64,000 nucleotides of DNA from Geomonas paludis (lineage in GTDB: Bacteria > Desulfobacterota > Desulfuromonadia > Geobacterales > Geobacteraceae). Each line of letters starts with the position of its first letter. Position 1 is the stretch's first letter. Made by a program: the position numbers and the translations under genes. Under the pieces are notes generated by a model, which had not been told where the DNA came from, did no database searches, and saw only the letters and a list, made by a program, of their open reading frames with translations. Of this stretch, positions 1 through 8,222 are shown in pieces. The stretch spans positions 186,001 through 250,000 of the forward strand of contig NZ_BLXY01000004.1 in NCBI RefSeq assembly GCF_014193585.1. The letters run 5' to 3'.

Positions 1-422
1 CCGCCCAGTCGGGGATCGTGCTGGTGGAAACCAACGTCGGCTCGATGGGGGCGCTGGACGGAGCCTTGGCCACCCTCTATGCCACCAGGGTCGACTGCGT
101 CTACGTCACCGAATGCACCGCCGGGAGCCGGTCCTTTGAAAAGATCGTGCACCGCTGCAACGAGCTGAAGATCCCCGTGATATCGCAGATGCCGGGCGCG
201 GCACACAAGGGGGCGGTGGTGTCCCTGGAGGCGGACCCCGTCGAACAGGGGCAGCTGGCTGCCGAATACGTCGCGCGCATCCTGAGCGGCAAGAAGGCGT
301 CGCAGCTGCCGGTGGTCACGCCGAGGCGGGTGGATCTGATCGTCAACCTGAAAGCGGCGCGGCTGCTTGACCTGAACGTTCCCTTCCCGGTGCTCAGCGC
401 GGCGACCCGGGTGCTTAAGTAG
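1..422 (+). CDS. ABC-type substrate-binding protein (ABC_sub_bind family), 3' part
   Basis: The reading frame is open from base 3, so this is the C-terminal part of a longer protein cut by the window edge; the GTG at 18 is internal, not a start. The visible ~139 residues look like the second lobe of a periplasmic binding protein of the ABC_sub_bind (TrpX-like) family. Support comes from an alpha/beta pattern with a mid-lobe stretch (QMPGAAHKGAVVSLEADP) followed by YVARILSGKK, and the family-typical ending in which an NLKAARLL helix precedes a short hydrophobic tail. In this family such proteins either deliver small ligands to an ABC permease or act as a sensory input domain. No permease or ATPase gene is visible here. 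A receiver-only regulator follows after 16 bp, so a signalling role is possible but is inference. Confidence 0.7.
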   Translation, partial: AQSGIVLVETNVGSMGALDGALATLYATRVDCVYVTECTAGSRSFEKIVHRCNELKIPVISQMPGAAHKGAVVSLEADPVEQGQLAAEYVARILSGKKASQLPVVTPRRVDLIVNLKAARLLDLNVPFPVLSAATRVLK

Positions 423-438
423 ATACATCGAGGTATTG

Positions 439-825
439 ATGGGAAGAATTTTGATCGTTGATGACGATGCGGCTTTCGTAGGAGCGCTCAAGGACAAGAT
501 CCAGGCGCTCTACCCGCTGCTGGACGTGATAACCTGCACGGAACCGCTGCTGGCGCTGACCATACTGAGGCAGGGGAGGGTGGACCTGTTGCTGGTGGAC
601 CTGGAGATGCCGACCCTGGACGGCTCCAAGATCTTCAGCTACGCCCTCTCGGTCGGTGTCGACAAGAACCGCATCGTGATCCTTTCCGGGCGTGACTCGG
701 ATTACCTGCACGAGCAGTTTCCCATGGGGACCTGTCTGGCGGTGCTGAACAAGTACGAGGCGAAGCAGAAGGCGGTGCTGGATATGATCTTCAGCTCGAT
801 GCAGAGAAAGGCCGCGGCAAGTTAA
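439..825 (+). CDS. Stand-alone response-regulator receiver protein
   Basis: About 128 residues consisting of one CheY-like receiver domain and no output domain. The acidic pocket is the DDD near the N-terminus (ILIVDDD), the likely phospho-acceptor Asp is in LLVDLEMPTLDG, the switch Ser is in VILSGRDSD and the conserved Lys is in LNKYEA. I chose ATG 439 because GAGG at 430-433 sits 5 bases upstream; the TTG at 436 is poorly placed. It follows the binding-protein gene by 16 bp and precedes the Cys-tail gene by 36 bp, so the three are probably co-transcribed. A protein of this type passes a phosphoryl signal to a partner by protein contact. No histidine kinase is in view. Confidence 0.85.
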   Translation: MGRILIVDDDAAFVGALKDKIQALYPLLDVITCTEPLLALTILRQGRVDLLLVDLEMPTLDGSKIFSYALSVGVDKNRIVILSGRDSDYLHEQFPMGTCLAVLNKYEAKQKAVLDMIFSSMQRKAAAS

Positions 826-861
826 ATATCGGGGTTCGCCCTGTTTCAGGAGTTGGATAGT

Positions 862-1251
862 ATGGCAAAACAGATGAGACTGACCTGTTACGGACGCAGC
901 AAGAGCAAACCGGAATGGGAAGCGATCCTTTCGGGATTCACCTTTGATATCTTCTTCGCTGAACTGGCGCAGGAACTGCAGCGCTTCGGCATCACCCTGG
1001 AACTGGGGGAGGACCCCGGGCAGGTGATCGAGGTGAACGGCTACGGCGATCTTCTAAATTCCATCCGCATCGCCTCGCCGTCGGACGGCATCAGCAACAT
1101 CTGCATCGGGCATGTGATCGGGCAGAGCCCGCGGCTTGACCTCCAGGAGGACATCCGGCGCGCGGTGAACCGCATCGCGTTCGCACCGGAGACCGTGGCT
1201 CCCGATGACGAGAACCGCAAGGTCTGCCACAACTGCGGCTGCGGCTGCTAG
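862..1251 (+). CDS. Hypothetical protein with C-terminal CHNCGCGC motif
   Basis: I do not recognise this 129-residue family. The start ATG 862 has CAGGAG at 847-852, nine bases upstream; the longer TTG start at 853 lies directly against that site. The N-terminal ~110 residues are a mixed alpha/beta sequence with no membrane segment or signal peptide. The protein ends in a compact cysteine cluster (CHNCGCGC) after an acidic linker, which could bind a metal or Fe-S cluster or be redox active; one further Cys occurs early (LTCYG) and one in the middle (NICIG). It lies last in a putative operon with a binding protein and a receiver. It ends 10 bp before a convergent gene, with no clear terminator between. 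Confidence 0.7.
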   Translation: MAKQMRLTCYGRSKSKPEWEAILSGFTFDIFFAELAQELQRFGITLELGEDPGQVIEVNGYGDLLNSIRIASPSDGISNICIGHVIGQSPRLDLQEDIRRAVNRIAFAPETVAPDDENRKVCHNCGCGC

Positions 1252-1261
1252 AGTGGGCAAA

Positions 1262-1726
1262 CTAGAGAGGGAAGATCTCGGCCTTTGCCGTGGCCCCCTC
1301 GATGGTGACGATGGCGTAGCTCCCGGGTAGTCCCTCCTTCAGGGCGCCCGGGTTCACCAGCAGCATCCCGTCCGCCGACTGCACGTCCGCCAGGTGGGTG
1401 TGGCCGTAGAGCACCACCGAGGCTCCCAGTTGCACCCCCCGACCGATCAGCTGAGACAGGCCGCTCTTCACGTGCTGGCGGTAGCCGTGGGTCAGCAGGA
1501 AGCGGCATTCCCCGAGCTCCAGGGTGAGTTCAGCCGGTACCTGCCGGTCCAGGTCGCAGTTGCCGGCCACCCGGTGTACCGGCACCTCCAGCACTTCCTC
1601 CATCATGCGAGCATCATCGCAGCCATCCCCAAGATGAACGATGTGATCCACCGGGCCGGCTAGTTCGTGCGCCCTGAAGGCGTGGGCGTAGTTGCCGTGA
1701 CTGTCGGAGATTACCAGTACTCTCAT
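1262..1726 (-). CDS. YfcE/MJ0936-type metallophosphoesterase
   Basis: A 154-residue protein of the small calcineurin-like phosphodiesterase family. It shows the metal-binding motifs in order: SDSHGN near residue 8, HLGDG near 32, GNCD near 55, THGYRQ near 80 and GHTH near 107. These coordinate two divalent metal ions and hydrolyse phosphodiesters; YfcE of E. coli acts on model substrates and its natural substrate is uncertain. Length matches the family (about 150-180 residues). It lies alone on the minus strand, convergent with the small Cys-tail gene. Confidence 0.85.
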   Translation of the reverse strand: MRVLVISDSHGNYAHAFRAHELAGPVDHIVHLGDGCDDARMMEEVLEVPVHRVAGNCDLDRQVPAELTLELGECRFLLTHGYRQHVKSGLSQLIGRGVQLGASVVLYGHTHLADVQSADGMLLVNPGALKEGLPGSYAIVTIEGATAKAEIFPL

Positions 1727-1915
1727 AGTCCCTCTTCCCGTATCTCTTTCACGCCAGCAGGATACTCAGCCGAGACCCTGCCGCGGGAGATTTGGTTTTG
1801 CGCAGTGCCCTGCATAGTGTAGAGTTGTTGGCGGCGTGCGCAACGTCGTTACGTCACCCTACTGTTCAGATATAGGACAGAGCCCCGGTAAAAGACAAGC
1901 AAAATAAGCTGTAAA

Positions 1916-1993
1916 CGTTTGATCCAGTAGGGGCGAATTAATATTGGCCTACTACAGGCGTTTGATCCTGTAGGGGCAAATAATTATTTGCCC
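1916..1993. repeat. Two-copy palindromic repeat (CGTTTGATCC...TAGGGGC type)
   Basis: Two direct copies begin CGTTTGATCC at 1916 and 1959, each followed by a palindrome opening with GTAGGGGC. The right-hand palindrome at 1974-1993 is a perfect 20-base inverted repeat (arms GGGCAAATAA and its complement). The left-hand one around 1928-1952 is imperfect. This looks like a dispersed intergenic palindrome pair rather than an operator, and the 43-bp offset suggests unit duplication. Confidence 0.65.
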
Positions 1994-2000
1994 TTGTGCT

Positions 2001-2023
2001 CCCCCTCCCTTGACGGGAGGGGG
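2001..2023. repeat. C-rich/G-rich hairpin in sppA leader
   Basis: Perfect 9-bp stem (CCCCCTCCC with GGGAGGGGG) around the loop TTGAC. The same left arm plus loop recurs at 29421, so it belongs to a dispersed REP-like family. It sits about 50 bases before the sppA start and would fold in the leader mRNA if transcription starts upstream. Confidence 0.6.
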
Positions 2024-2071
2024 GATCATTCAATGCGTAACATGTCTGCATATGGAAGAGACGGAGGAGTG

Positions 2072-2953
2072 ATGAAAAAACTGCTACTGTGGATCGCCGC
2101 CTTCGTTGTCGGCCTGTTCCTCCTTTTCAGCGCCTGCGTCGCGGTGGTCACCGCACTGTTAGGCGACGAAGACACCCGTGCCGGAGGGGACGGGGTCGGC
2201 ATCGTGGAAGTCAAAGGCGTCATCGTCGACGGGCAGGAAACGATACGCCAACTGCGGGCCATGAAGAAGGACGACCACGCCAAGGCCGTGGTCTTGCGCG
2301 TCGATTCCCCCGGCGGAGTCGTCGGCCCCTCGCAGGAGATCTACGCGGCGGTAAAGGACCTGACCAAAACCAAGAAGGTCGTGGTCTCCATGGGGAGCGT
2401 GGCGGCCTCCGGCGGCTACTACGTCTCGGCGCCGGCCAGCCTCATCTACGCCAACCCGGGCACCATCACCGGGAGCATCGGCGTCTTGATGAAGTTCTCC
2501 AACCTCGAGGGGCTGATGGACAAGGTGGGCATGAAGGCCTTCACCATCAAGACCGGCAAGTTCAAGGACACCGGTTCCCCCTCGCGCACCATGACCGACG
2601 AGGAGAAGGCGATGCTGCAGGGGGTGATCGACTCCACCCACGGCCAGTTCGTAAAGGCGGTGGCGCAGGGTAGGAGGCTTCCGGAAGAGCAGGTCAGGGG
2701 CATCGCCGACGGCAGGATCTTCTCGGGCGAGCAGGCGCTGGCCCTGAAGCTCGTGGACCGCATCGGCTCCATGCAGGACGCCATCGACGAGGCAGCCCGG
2801 CTAGGGGGCATCAAGGGGGAGCCCAGGCTGATCCGCCTGCCCAAGAAGAAGGAACGCGCCCTCGATTACCTGGTGGAAAGCGCGGCCCAACGCATCGGGG
2901 TGCTCGCGGATTCGGAGAGCGGGGTCAGCGTCGATTATCGCCTCGGTTGGTAG
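2072..2953 (+). CDS. sppA: Signal peptide peptidase SppA (S49 family), short form
   Basis: About 293 residues, the single-domain form of SppA. An N-terminal membrane anchor (residues ~4-30, LLLWIAAFVVGLFLLF) precedes the S49 domain. The nucleophile Ser is in the VAASGGYY motif (about residue 113) and the general-base Lys is in KFKDTGSPSR (about residue 165), followed by a typical GRIFSGEQALALKLVD segment. It degrades cleaved signal peptides in the membrane. I chose ATG 2072 because GGAGG lies at 2063-2067 and the protein then opens MKKLLLW, a normal signal anchor; the GTG at 2069 is an alternative. It precedes the lipid cluster but is separated from it by a promoter, so it is probably a separate unit. 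Confidence 0.9.
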   Translation: MKKLLLWIAAFVVGLFLLFSACVAVVTALLGDEDTRAGGDGVGIVEVKGVIVDGQETIRQLRAMKKDDHAKAVVLRVDSPGGVVGPSQEIYAAVKDLTKTKKVVVSMGSVAASGGYYVSAPASLIYANPGTITGSIGVLMKFSNLEGLMDKVGMKAFTIKTGKFKDTGSPSRTMTDEEKAMLQGVIDSTHGQFVKAVAQGRRLPEEQVRGIADGRIFSGEQALALKLVDRIGSMQDAIDEAARLGGIKGEPRLIRLPKKKERALDYLVESAAQRIGVLADSESGVSVDYRLGW

Positions 2954-3043
2954 TGATCCGGTACGCTATCAGCGCACGTTATCGCCGGTTCTGACAGAGG
3001 CTGAGCCCTTGCCTGTGGCCCCTCCGCTCTCTTTAGATTTACC

Positions 3044-3071
3044 TTGACAAAAAAACCGCCATCTATATACT
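3044..3071 (+). promoter_or_regulatory. Sigma70-type promoter for yceD-rpmF-plsX-fab
   Basis: TTGACA at 3044-3049 and TATACT at 3066-3071, separated by 16 bp, lie about 30 bases before the yceD start. This is the best match to a housekeeping promoter in the first 10 kb and would drive the ribosomal-protein/lipid-synthesis operon. Confidence 0.7.
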
Positions 3072-3101
3072 GGGAAACTTTGAAAAAGGGGAGATCTTCC
3101 T

Positions 3102-3638
3102 TTGAAGATAGAGATAGATAAGGTGAAAAAGAAGCAGCTCGACCTTTCGGAGTCGGAGCCTGCCTCGCACTTCCCTGCCCTGGTAGAGATGGAAAAAGCG
3201 GGCGAGTGTGTCTTCACCGCACCGGTGAACGCGCAGGTCAGCGCCATCTGGGAGTACGACCACGTCAGGGCCATGGGCAAGGTGGAGAGCGCGGTGCGGC
3301 TGACCTGCTCCCGCTGCCTGACCGAGTACGACTACCCGATCTCTTCCGACTTCACCATCTTCTACACCGAGAGCAAGGGTGAGGAACTGGACGAGGAAGT
3401 CGAGCTTTCCGACGAGGAACTCATTTCGGCCACCTACAGCGGCGACGAGATCGACGTGGATCCCGAAATCGCCGAGCAGGTCGCGCTGGAAGTGCCCTAT
3501 AAACCGTTATGCAGCGAGTCGTGCCGCGGGCTGTGCCCCGAGTGCGGAGCTGACCTGAACGCCGGAGAATGCGGCTGCGATCGCGGCGGGATAAATGTGA
3601 AGATGGCCGCCCTGAAGAAGATCAAGATAGAAAAGTAA
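3102..3638 (+). CDS. yceD: YceD/DUF177 family protein
   Basis: A 178-residue DUF177 protein. The family lies next to rpmF in most bacteria and is linked to 23S rRNA/50S biogenesis. The visible features are [11 protein letters not shown] near the centre, an acidic stretch, and a C-terminal cysteine group ([18 protein letters not shown] and GECGCD) likely to bind zinc. The start is a TTG at 3102 with GGGGAG at 3088-3093; no better start is present. It is the first gene after the promoter at 3044, with rpmF 13 bp downstream. Confidence 0.88.
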   Translation: MKIEIDKVKKKQLDLSESEPASHFPALVEMEKAGECVFTAPVNAQVSAIWEYDHVRAMGKVESAVRLTCSRCLTEYDYPISSDFTIFYTESKGEELDEEVELSDEELISATYSGDEIDVDPEIAEQVALEVPYKPLCSESCRGLCPECGADLNAGECGCDRGGINVKMAALKKIKIEK

Positions 3639-3651
3639 AAAGGAGAACACC

Positions 3652-3834
3652 ATGGCTGTACCTAAGAAGAAGACCTCCAAGTCGCGCAAAAACATGAGGC
3701 GTGCACACGATTTCCTCACCGCTCCGACCGTTTCGACCTGCCCGCAGTGCAAGGCCCCGAAGCTGCCGCATTGCGTCTGCCCGTCCTGCGGTACCTACAA
3801 GGGACGTCAGGTGCTCAAGGCTGAAGAGCTCTAG
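3652..3834 (+). CDS. rpmF: 50S ribosomal protein L32
   Basis: A 60-residue L32 with the usual basic N-terminus ([17 protein letters not shown]) and a zinc ribbon: [23 protein letters not shown] carries four cysteines as two CxxC pairs, the C+ form of the protein. AAAGGAG precedes the ATG. The rpmF-plsX linkage ties ribosome and phospholipid synthesis and is conserved widely. Confidence 0.97.
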   Translation: MAVPKKKTSKSRKNMRRAHDFLTAPTVSTCPQCKAPKLPHCVCPSCGTYKGRQVLKAEEL

Positions 3835-3887
3835 GATTTCGTTTCACCTAAGCCGTGACTGTTCGGAATCCGCTCCCTAGGGGAAAT

Positions 3888-4940
3888 ATGAGAGTTGCTG
3901 TCGATGTAATGGGGGGCGACAACGCCCCTCATGTTGAAGTAGAAGGTGCGGTAGCCGCCGCCAGAGAGTTCGGCATCCCCGTAACTCTGGTCGGCGACGT
4001 AGAAAAGGTGCAGGCCGAACTGGCCCGCCACGACTGCAAGGGGCTGGACATCGAACTCTGGCACGCCTCCGAAGTCGTGGGCATGCACGACTCCGCCTCC
4101 GATGCGGTGCGCAAGAAGAAGGACTCCTCCATCCGCGTCGCCTTCGAGTTGGTCAAGGGTGGCGAGGCCGTCGCGGTGGTAAGCGCCGGCAACTCCGGCG
4201 CCACCATGGCGGCCGGCATGTTCGTCCTGAAACGGATGAAGGGGATCGACCGCGCCGCAATCGCCCAACTCTTTCCCACCGTTACCGGTAAGACCCTCGT
4301 TCTCGATGTCGGCGGCAACGTCGACTGCAAGCCCATCCACCTGGTCCAGTTCGCCGTCATGGGCGAGGTGTACGCCAAGTTCGTCATGGGGGTGGACAAG
4401 CCCAGGGTTGGCCTGCTCTCCAACGGAGAGGAGGACAGCAAGGGGAACGAGCTCACCCGGGAAACCAGCGCCCTCCTGCGCGACAAGCCCATCAACTACA
4501 TCGGTTACGTGGAAGGCCGTGACATCTTCAACGGCTCGGTCGACGTCGTGGTCTGCGACGGCTTCGTGGGCAACGTCGCGCTGAAACTTTCCGAGGGGCT
4601 CGCCGAGGCGGTGGGCAAGATGCTCAAGGCCGAGATCAAGCGCAGCTTCCTGTCCCAGATCGGCTACCTCTTAAGCCGCAAGGCTTTCAACAATTTCAAG
4701 AAGACCGTAGACTACGCCGAGTACGGCGGCGCGCCTCTGCTTGGGATCAACGGCGTGGGGATGATCTGCCACGGCGGTTCGAACACCAAGGCAATCAAGA
4801 ACGCGATCCGCTTTGCCCATGAATACGCACTCAAAGGGGTCAATGGCCGCATGGCCGAAAAGCTCAACGAGAGCTTCCCCGGTGAGACACGCGAGCGTAC
4901 CGGCCAGAACCCGGACGCCACAGAAAGGGTTGCTTCATGA
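3888..4940 (+). CDS. plsX: Phosphate acyltransferase PlsX
   Basis: About 350 residues. PlsX makes acyl-phosphate from acyl-ACP for the PlsY route to phospholipid. It opens [14 protein letters not shown], the signature of the family, and contains [12 protein letters not shown] and [13 protein letters not shown] chose ATG 3888 over the longer frame from 3855 because the signature begins there, with AGGGGA just upstream. A C-terminal ~25-residue Glu/Arg/Asn-rich tail extends past the usual end. Its last four bases overlap the fabH start (ATGA), showing translational coupling. Confidence 0.95.
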   Translation: MRVAVDVMGGDNAPHVEVEGAVAAAREFGIPVTLVGDVEKVQAELARHDCKGLDIELWHASEVVGMHDSASDAVRKKKDSSIRVAFELVKGGEAVAVVSAGNSGATMAAGMFVLKRMKGIDRAAIAQLFPTVTGKTLVLDVGGNVDCKPIHLVQFAVMGEVYAKFVMGVDKPRVGLLSNGEEDSKGNELTRETSALLRDKPINYIGYVEGRDIFNGSVDVVVCDGFVGNVALKLSEGLAEAVGKMLKAEIKRSFLSQIGYLLSRKAFNNFKKTVDYAEYGGAPLLGINGVGMICHGGSNTKAIKNAIRFAHEYALKGVNGRMAEKLNESFPGETRERTGQNPDATERVAS

Positions 4941-5917
4941 TTAGACCGAGAATCACCGGCACCGGCTCCGCCGTGCCGGAGAAAGTGCTGACCAATTTCG
5001 ACCTGGAGAAGATGGTGGACACCACCGACGAGTGGATCGTCACCAGGACTGGTATCCGGGAACGCCGCATCGCCGCCGAGGGGGAATACACCTCGACCTT
5101 CGCCACCCTCGCCGCAGAGCGGGCGCTGGCCGCCGCCGGGGTGAAGGCGGAGGAAATCGACCTGATCGTGGTGGGCACGCTCACCCCGGACTTCCCGTTC
5201 CCCGCCACCGCCTGCATCGTGCAGCAGGCCATCAAGGCCACCAACGCCTTCTGCTTCGACCTCTCCGCAGCCTGCTCCGGTTTCATCTACGCCCTCGCCA
5301 CCGCCCAGAAGTTCATCGTCTCCGGACAGGTGAAGAAGGCCCTGGTGATCGGCGCCGAGGTGCTGTCCCGCATCGTGGACTGGAACGACCGCAACACCTG
5401 CCTGCTCTTCGGCGACGGCGCCGGCGCGGTGGTGCTCGAGGCGCAGGAAGGGGAGAGCGGCATCCTCTCCACCCACATGCACAGCGACGGCAACTACTGG
5501 GACATCCTGTACCAGAAAGGGGCCGGCAGCCGTAACCCGGCCACCCACCAGAACGTGGACGACGGGCTGGTGTTCCTCACCATGCAGGGCAACGAGGTCT
5601 TCAAGCTGGCCGTGCGCTCCATGGGCGAAGTGGCCCTGGAGGCACTCGAGGCCAACGGTCTCACCCCCGACGACGTCACCCTGTTCATCCCGCACCAGGC
5701 CAACCAGAGGATCGTGGACTCCGTCGGCAAGCGCCTCGGCATCACCGGCGAGCGCGTCTTCGTCAACCTGGACCGCTACGGCAACACCTCGGCGGCGTCG
5801 ATCCCGATCGCCCTGGACGAGGCGGTGCGCGCCGGACGCCTCAAGGAAGGCGACCTGCTGCTGCTCGACGCCTTCGGCGGCGGCCTCACCTGGGGCTCCG
5901 CGCTGGTGCGCTGGTAA
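4937..5917 (+). CDS. fabH: Beta-ketoacyl-ACP synthase III (FabH)
   Basis: 326 residues, standard length. FabH condenses acetyl-CoA (or a branched starter) with malonyl-ACP to begin fatty acid chains. The catalytic triad is visible: Cys about 113 in DLSAACSGF, His about 253 in [10 protein letters not shown], and Asn in [10 protein letters not shown]. The nucleophile lies in a thiolase fold that ends [13 protein letters not shown]. It overlaps plsX by four bases. The next gene, fabD, is 177 bp away across a REP element. Confidence 0.96.
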   Translation: MIRPRITGTGSAVPEKVLTNFDLEKMVDTTDEWIVTRTGIRERRIAAEGEYTSTFATLAAERALAAAGVKAEEIDLIVVGTLTPDFPFPATACIVQQAIKATNAFCFDLSAACSGFIYALATAQKFIVSGQVKKALVIGAEVLSRIVDWNDRNTCLLFGDGAGAVVLEAQEGESGILSTHMHSDGNYWDILYQKGAGSRNPATHQNVDDGLVFLTMQGNEVFKLAVRSMGEVALEALEANGLTPDDVTLFIPHQANQRIVDSVGKRLGITGERVFVNLDRYGNTSAASIPIALDEAVRAGRLKEGDLLLLDAFGGGLTWGSALVRW

Positions 5918-5926
5918 GTGCTTCGT

Positions 5927-6038
5927 CCCCTCTCCCTCCGGGAGAGGGTGCCCGAAGGGCGGGTGAGGGAGTTGCCCGGAATTGAGTAGTTGCAGCTGCG
6001 GACGCCCTCACCCTGACCCTCTCCCGGAGGGAGAGGGG
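5927..6038. repeat. REP-like inverted repeat pair between fabH and fabD
   Basis: A 23-base unit at 5927-5949 (CCCCTCTCCCTCC then GGGAGAGGGT) recurs as a perfect reverse complement at 6016-6038. Each unit is itself a small palindrome. Between them is the family core GCCCGAAGGGCGGGTGAGGG and its partner GCCCTCACCCTGACC. The same family lies at 18526, 18736, 28137 and 38874. It sits in mRNA between fabH and fabD and could act as an mRNA-stabilising or gyrase/IHF-type element; that role is inference. Confidence 0.75.
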
Positions 6039-6094
6039 AGATGGACGTATCTGGCGGAAATTACGCCTAATCAGCAAAAGAAAAGAGGTTACCT

Positions 6095-7027
6095 ATGCAA
6101 TCCTATGCATTCATCTTCCCGGGGCAGGGTTCCCAGCACGCCGGGATGGGGAAGGATCTGGCGGATAACTTCAAGACCGCCAAGGTCGCCTTCGAGGAGG
6201 CCGACGACGCGCTCGGCTTCTCCCTTTCGAAACTCTGCTTCGAGGGGCCCGAGGAGGATCTGAAACTCACCGCGAACACCCAGCCGGCCATCCTGGCCGC
6301 CAGCGTCGCGGCATTCCGGGTGCTCAAGGAGGAGTCGCCGCTGGTGCCTTCCTTCGTGGCCGGCCACTCGCTGGGTGAATACTCCGCGCTGGTCGCCGCA
6401 GGCGCGCTCGACTTCGCCGACGCGCTCAGGACCGTGCGGGCCCGCGGCAGCTACATGCAGGACGCCGTACCGGTCGGGGTGGGGGCCATGGCCGCCATCC
6501 TCGGCGCCGAGGCGGACGTGCTGAAAGAAATCTGCGCCGAGGCGGCGCAGGGCGAGGTGGTCTCCCCGGCCAACTTCAACTCCCCGGGCCAGATCGTGGT
6601 CGCCGGCCATACCGGCGCCGTGACCCGCGCCATCGAGATCGCCAAGGCCAAGGGCTTCAGAAAGGCCATGCTGCTGCCGGTCTCCGCACCCTTCCACTGC
6701 GCGCTGATGAAGCCCGCCGCCGACAGGCTGGCCCAGACGCTGGAGGCGGTGCAGGTGCACGCGCTCTCCGCCCCGGTGGTCTCCAACGTCGAGGCGAAGC
6801 CGAACTCCGACGCGGCCCGCGTCAAGCCGCTCCTCGTGGAGCAGGTCTGCGCGCCGGTCCTTTGGGAGCAGATCATCCAGAACATCGTCGCCGCCGGCGT
6901 CACCAACTTCGTCGAGATCGGCCCGGGCAAGGTGCTGGCAGGCCTCGTCAAGAGGATCGACAAGGAAGCGGCCTGCGTGAACGTGCAGGACGCGGCAGGC
7001 GTAAAAGCAATCACGGAGGTGGCGTAA
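6095..7027 (+). CDS. fabD: Malonyl-CoA:ACP transacylase (FabD)
   Basis: 310 residues. It moves malonyl from CoA to ACP. It opens with AFIFPGQGSQHAGMGKDL; the active-site Ser is residue ~92 in GHSLGEYSAL, the Arg is in RARGSYMQ and the His is in SAPFHCALM. Its stop overlaps the fabG ATG by one base (TAATG), and GGAGG for fabG lies inside its last codons. A REP element separates it from fabH, so it may have some independent transcription. Confidence 0.96.
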   Translation: MQSYAFIFPGQGSQHAGMGKDLADNFKTAKVAFEEADDALGFSLSKLCFEGPEEDLKLTANTQPAILAASVAAFRVLKEESPLVPSFVAGHSLGEYSALVAAGALDFADALRTVRARGSYMQDAVPVGVGAMAAILGAEADVLKEICAEAAQGEVVSPANFNSPGQIVVAGHTGAVTRAIEIAKAKGFRKAMLLPVSAPFHCALMKPAADRLAQTLEAVQVHALSAPVVSNVEAKPNSDAARVKPLLVEQVCAPVLWEQIIQNIVAAGVTNFVEIGPGKVLAGLVKRIDKEAACVNVQDAAGVKAITEVA

Positions 7028-7767
7028 TGAGTCTGAACGGACAGGTAGCAGTCGTAACCGGCGCCTCCCGCGGCATCGGTCGGGCCATCGCCCTCAAACT
7101 CGCGCAACAGGGCGCAGCCGTGGTGGTGACCGCCACCACCGAGCAGGGCGCCGCCAAGACCGCCGACGAGATCGTCGCCGCTGGTGGCAAGGCCCTGGCC
7201 GTCAAGGTCGACGTCTCGGTGGCCGCCGAGGTCGAGAACCTCTTCAAGCAGTCGGTGGAAGCCTTCGGCAAGGTCGACATCCTGGTCAACAACGCCGGCA
7301 TCACCAAGGACGGCCTGCTCCTCAGGATGAAGGAAGAGGACTGGGACGCGGTGCTCGACATCAACCTGAAGGGCTGCTTCAACTGCACCCGCGAGGCGGC
7401 CAAGCTGATGTCCAAGGCGCGCTACGGCAGGATCGTCAACGTCTCCTCCGTCGTGGGCGAGATGGGCAACCCGGGCCAGGCCAACTACTGCGCCTCCAAG
7501 GCGGGCATGATCGGCCTGACCAAGTCGGTGGCCAAGGAGCTCGCCAGGAGAAACGTCACAGTCAACGCGGTCACCCCCGGCTTCATCGAGACCGACATGA
7601 CCTCGGAACTCTCCGACAAGACCAGGGAAGCGCTCCAGGAGCAGATTCCCATGGGCAGACTGGGCAGTGCGGATGACATAGCGGGGGCTGTGCTGTTCCT
7701 CGTTTCCGACGCAGCGGCATACGTCACCGGTCATGTTCTTTCGGTGAACGGCGGCATGTACATGTGA
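7027..7767 (+). CDS. fabG: 3-oxoacyl-ACP reductase (FabG)
   Basis: 246 residues of a classical short-chain dehydrogenase. The NADPH motif is TGASRGIGRA (residues ~12-21), NNAG lies near 88, and the catalytic Tyr-xxx-Lys is YCASKAG (Tyr ~154, Lys ~158). The conserved C-terminus is VLSVNGGMYM. It reduces beta-ketoacyl-ACP. ATG 7027 overlaps the fabD stop and is preceded by GGAGGTGG. Downstream, acpP has its own promoter. Confidence 0.96.
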   Translation: MSLNGQVAVVTGASRGIGRAIALKLAQQGAAVVVTATTEQGAAKTADEIVAAGGKALAVKVDVSVAAEVENLFKQSVEAFGKVDILVNNAGITKDGLLLRMKEEDWDAVLDINLKGCFNCTREAAKLMSKARYGRIVNVSSVVGEMGNPGQANYCASKAGMIGLTKSVAKELARRNVTVNAVTPGFIETDMTSELSDKTREALQEQIPMGRLGSADDIAGAVLFLVSDAAAYVTGHVLSVNGGMYM

Positions 7768-7812
7768 GCTGGCTGACGGCGTTGTTTTTACTTTCAGCGC
7801 CAAAAATACCTT

Positions 7813-7840
7813 TTGCAAATTCTACTTTTCATGCTATGAA
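7813..7840 (+). promoter_or_regulatory. Promoter candidate for acpP
   Basis: TTGCAA at 7813-7818 and TATGAA at 7835-7840, spaced by 16 bp, with an extended TGC directly before the -10. The AT-rich stretch around it contrasts with neighbouring coding DNA. It fits the need for much higher ACP expression than the fab enzymes. Confidence 0.5.
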
Positions 7841-7904
7841 ATAGCAGTCTTGGGCAAAACAAATCAAATAACGTCTAACGTTACAATCAAATGGAGGTAA
7901 TTGA

Positions 7905-8138
7905 ATGGCTTCGATCGAGAAACGCATTAAAGAGATAGTCGCTGAGCAGCTTGGTGTTGACGAGGCTCAGGTGACCAACGAGTCCTCCTTCATGGACGAC
8001 CTGGGCGCCGACTCCCTGGATACCGTGGAACTGGTGATGGCCCTTGAGGAAGAGTTCGAAATCGAGATCTCCGACGAGGACGCCGAGAAGATCCAGTCGG
8101 TACAGGACGCAATCGACTACATCACTGATCACACCTAG
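7905..8138 (+). CDS. acpP: Acyl carrier protein
   Basis: 77 residues, acidic and helical. Ser ~37 in [10 protein letters not shown] is the site where 4'-phosphopantetheine is attached; the flanking [15 protein letters not shown] helix is typical. It carries growing acyl chains for FabD, FabG, FabF and FabH and for PlsX. A strong GGAGGT precedes the ATG. It has its own promoter and is followed by a leaky terminator-like hairpin, so acpP is likely expressed above fabF. Confidence 0.98.
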   Translation: MASIEKRIKEIVAEQLGVDEAQVTNESSFMDDLGADSLDTVELVMALEEEFEIEISDEDAEKIQSVQDAIDYITDHT

Positions 8139-8146
8139 TAGAGAGG

Positions 8147-8169
8147 GGGGAGTTATGCTTCCCCTTTTT
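8147..8169 (+). terminator. Imperfect intercistronic terminator after acpP
   Basis: GGGGAG (8147-8152) pairs with CTTCCCC (8158-8164), with one bulged T, followed by TTTTT. A second GC hairpin without a T-run follows at 8173-8188 (GCCGCC/GGCGGC). Together they could stop part of the transcripts between acpP and fabF. Confidence 0.45.
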
Positions 8170-8222
8170 CATGCCGCCTCCGGGCGGCCATGAGTCAACA
8201 GTACCTAAGGAGAGTTCAGAGT

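Larger units (their letters stand above)
1727..2071. other. Intergenic region between yfcE-like gene and sppA
   Basis: This gene-free stretch holds the upstream regions of the divergent yfcE-like gene and sppA. Its right half contains a pair of related palindromic units and a C/G-rich hairpin (listed separately). A longer sppA reading frame begins near 1988, but it runs through these palindromes and has no good ribosome site, so I treat it as non-coding leader. The left half, 1727-1910, shows nothing I can name. Confidence 0.5.
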
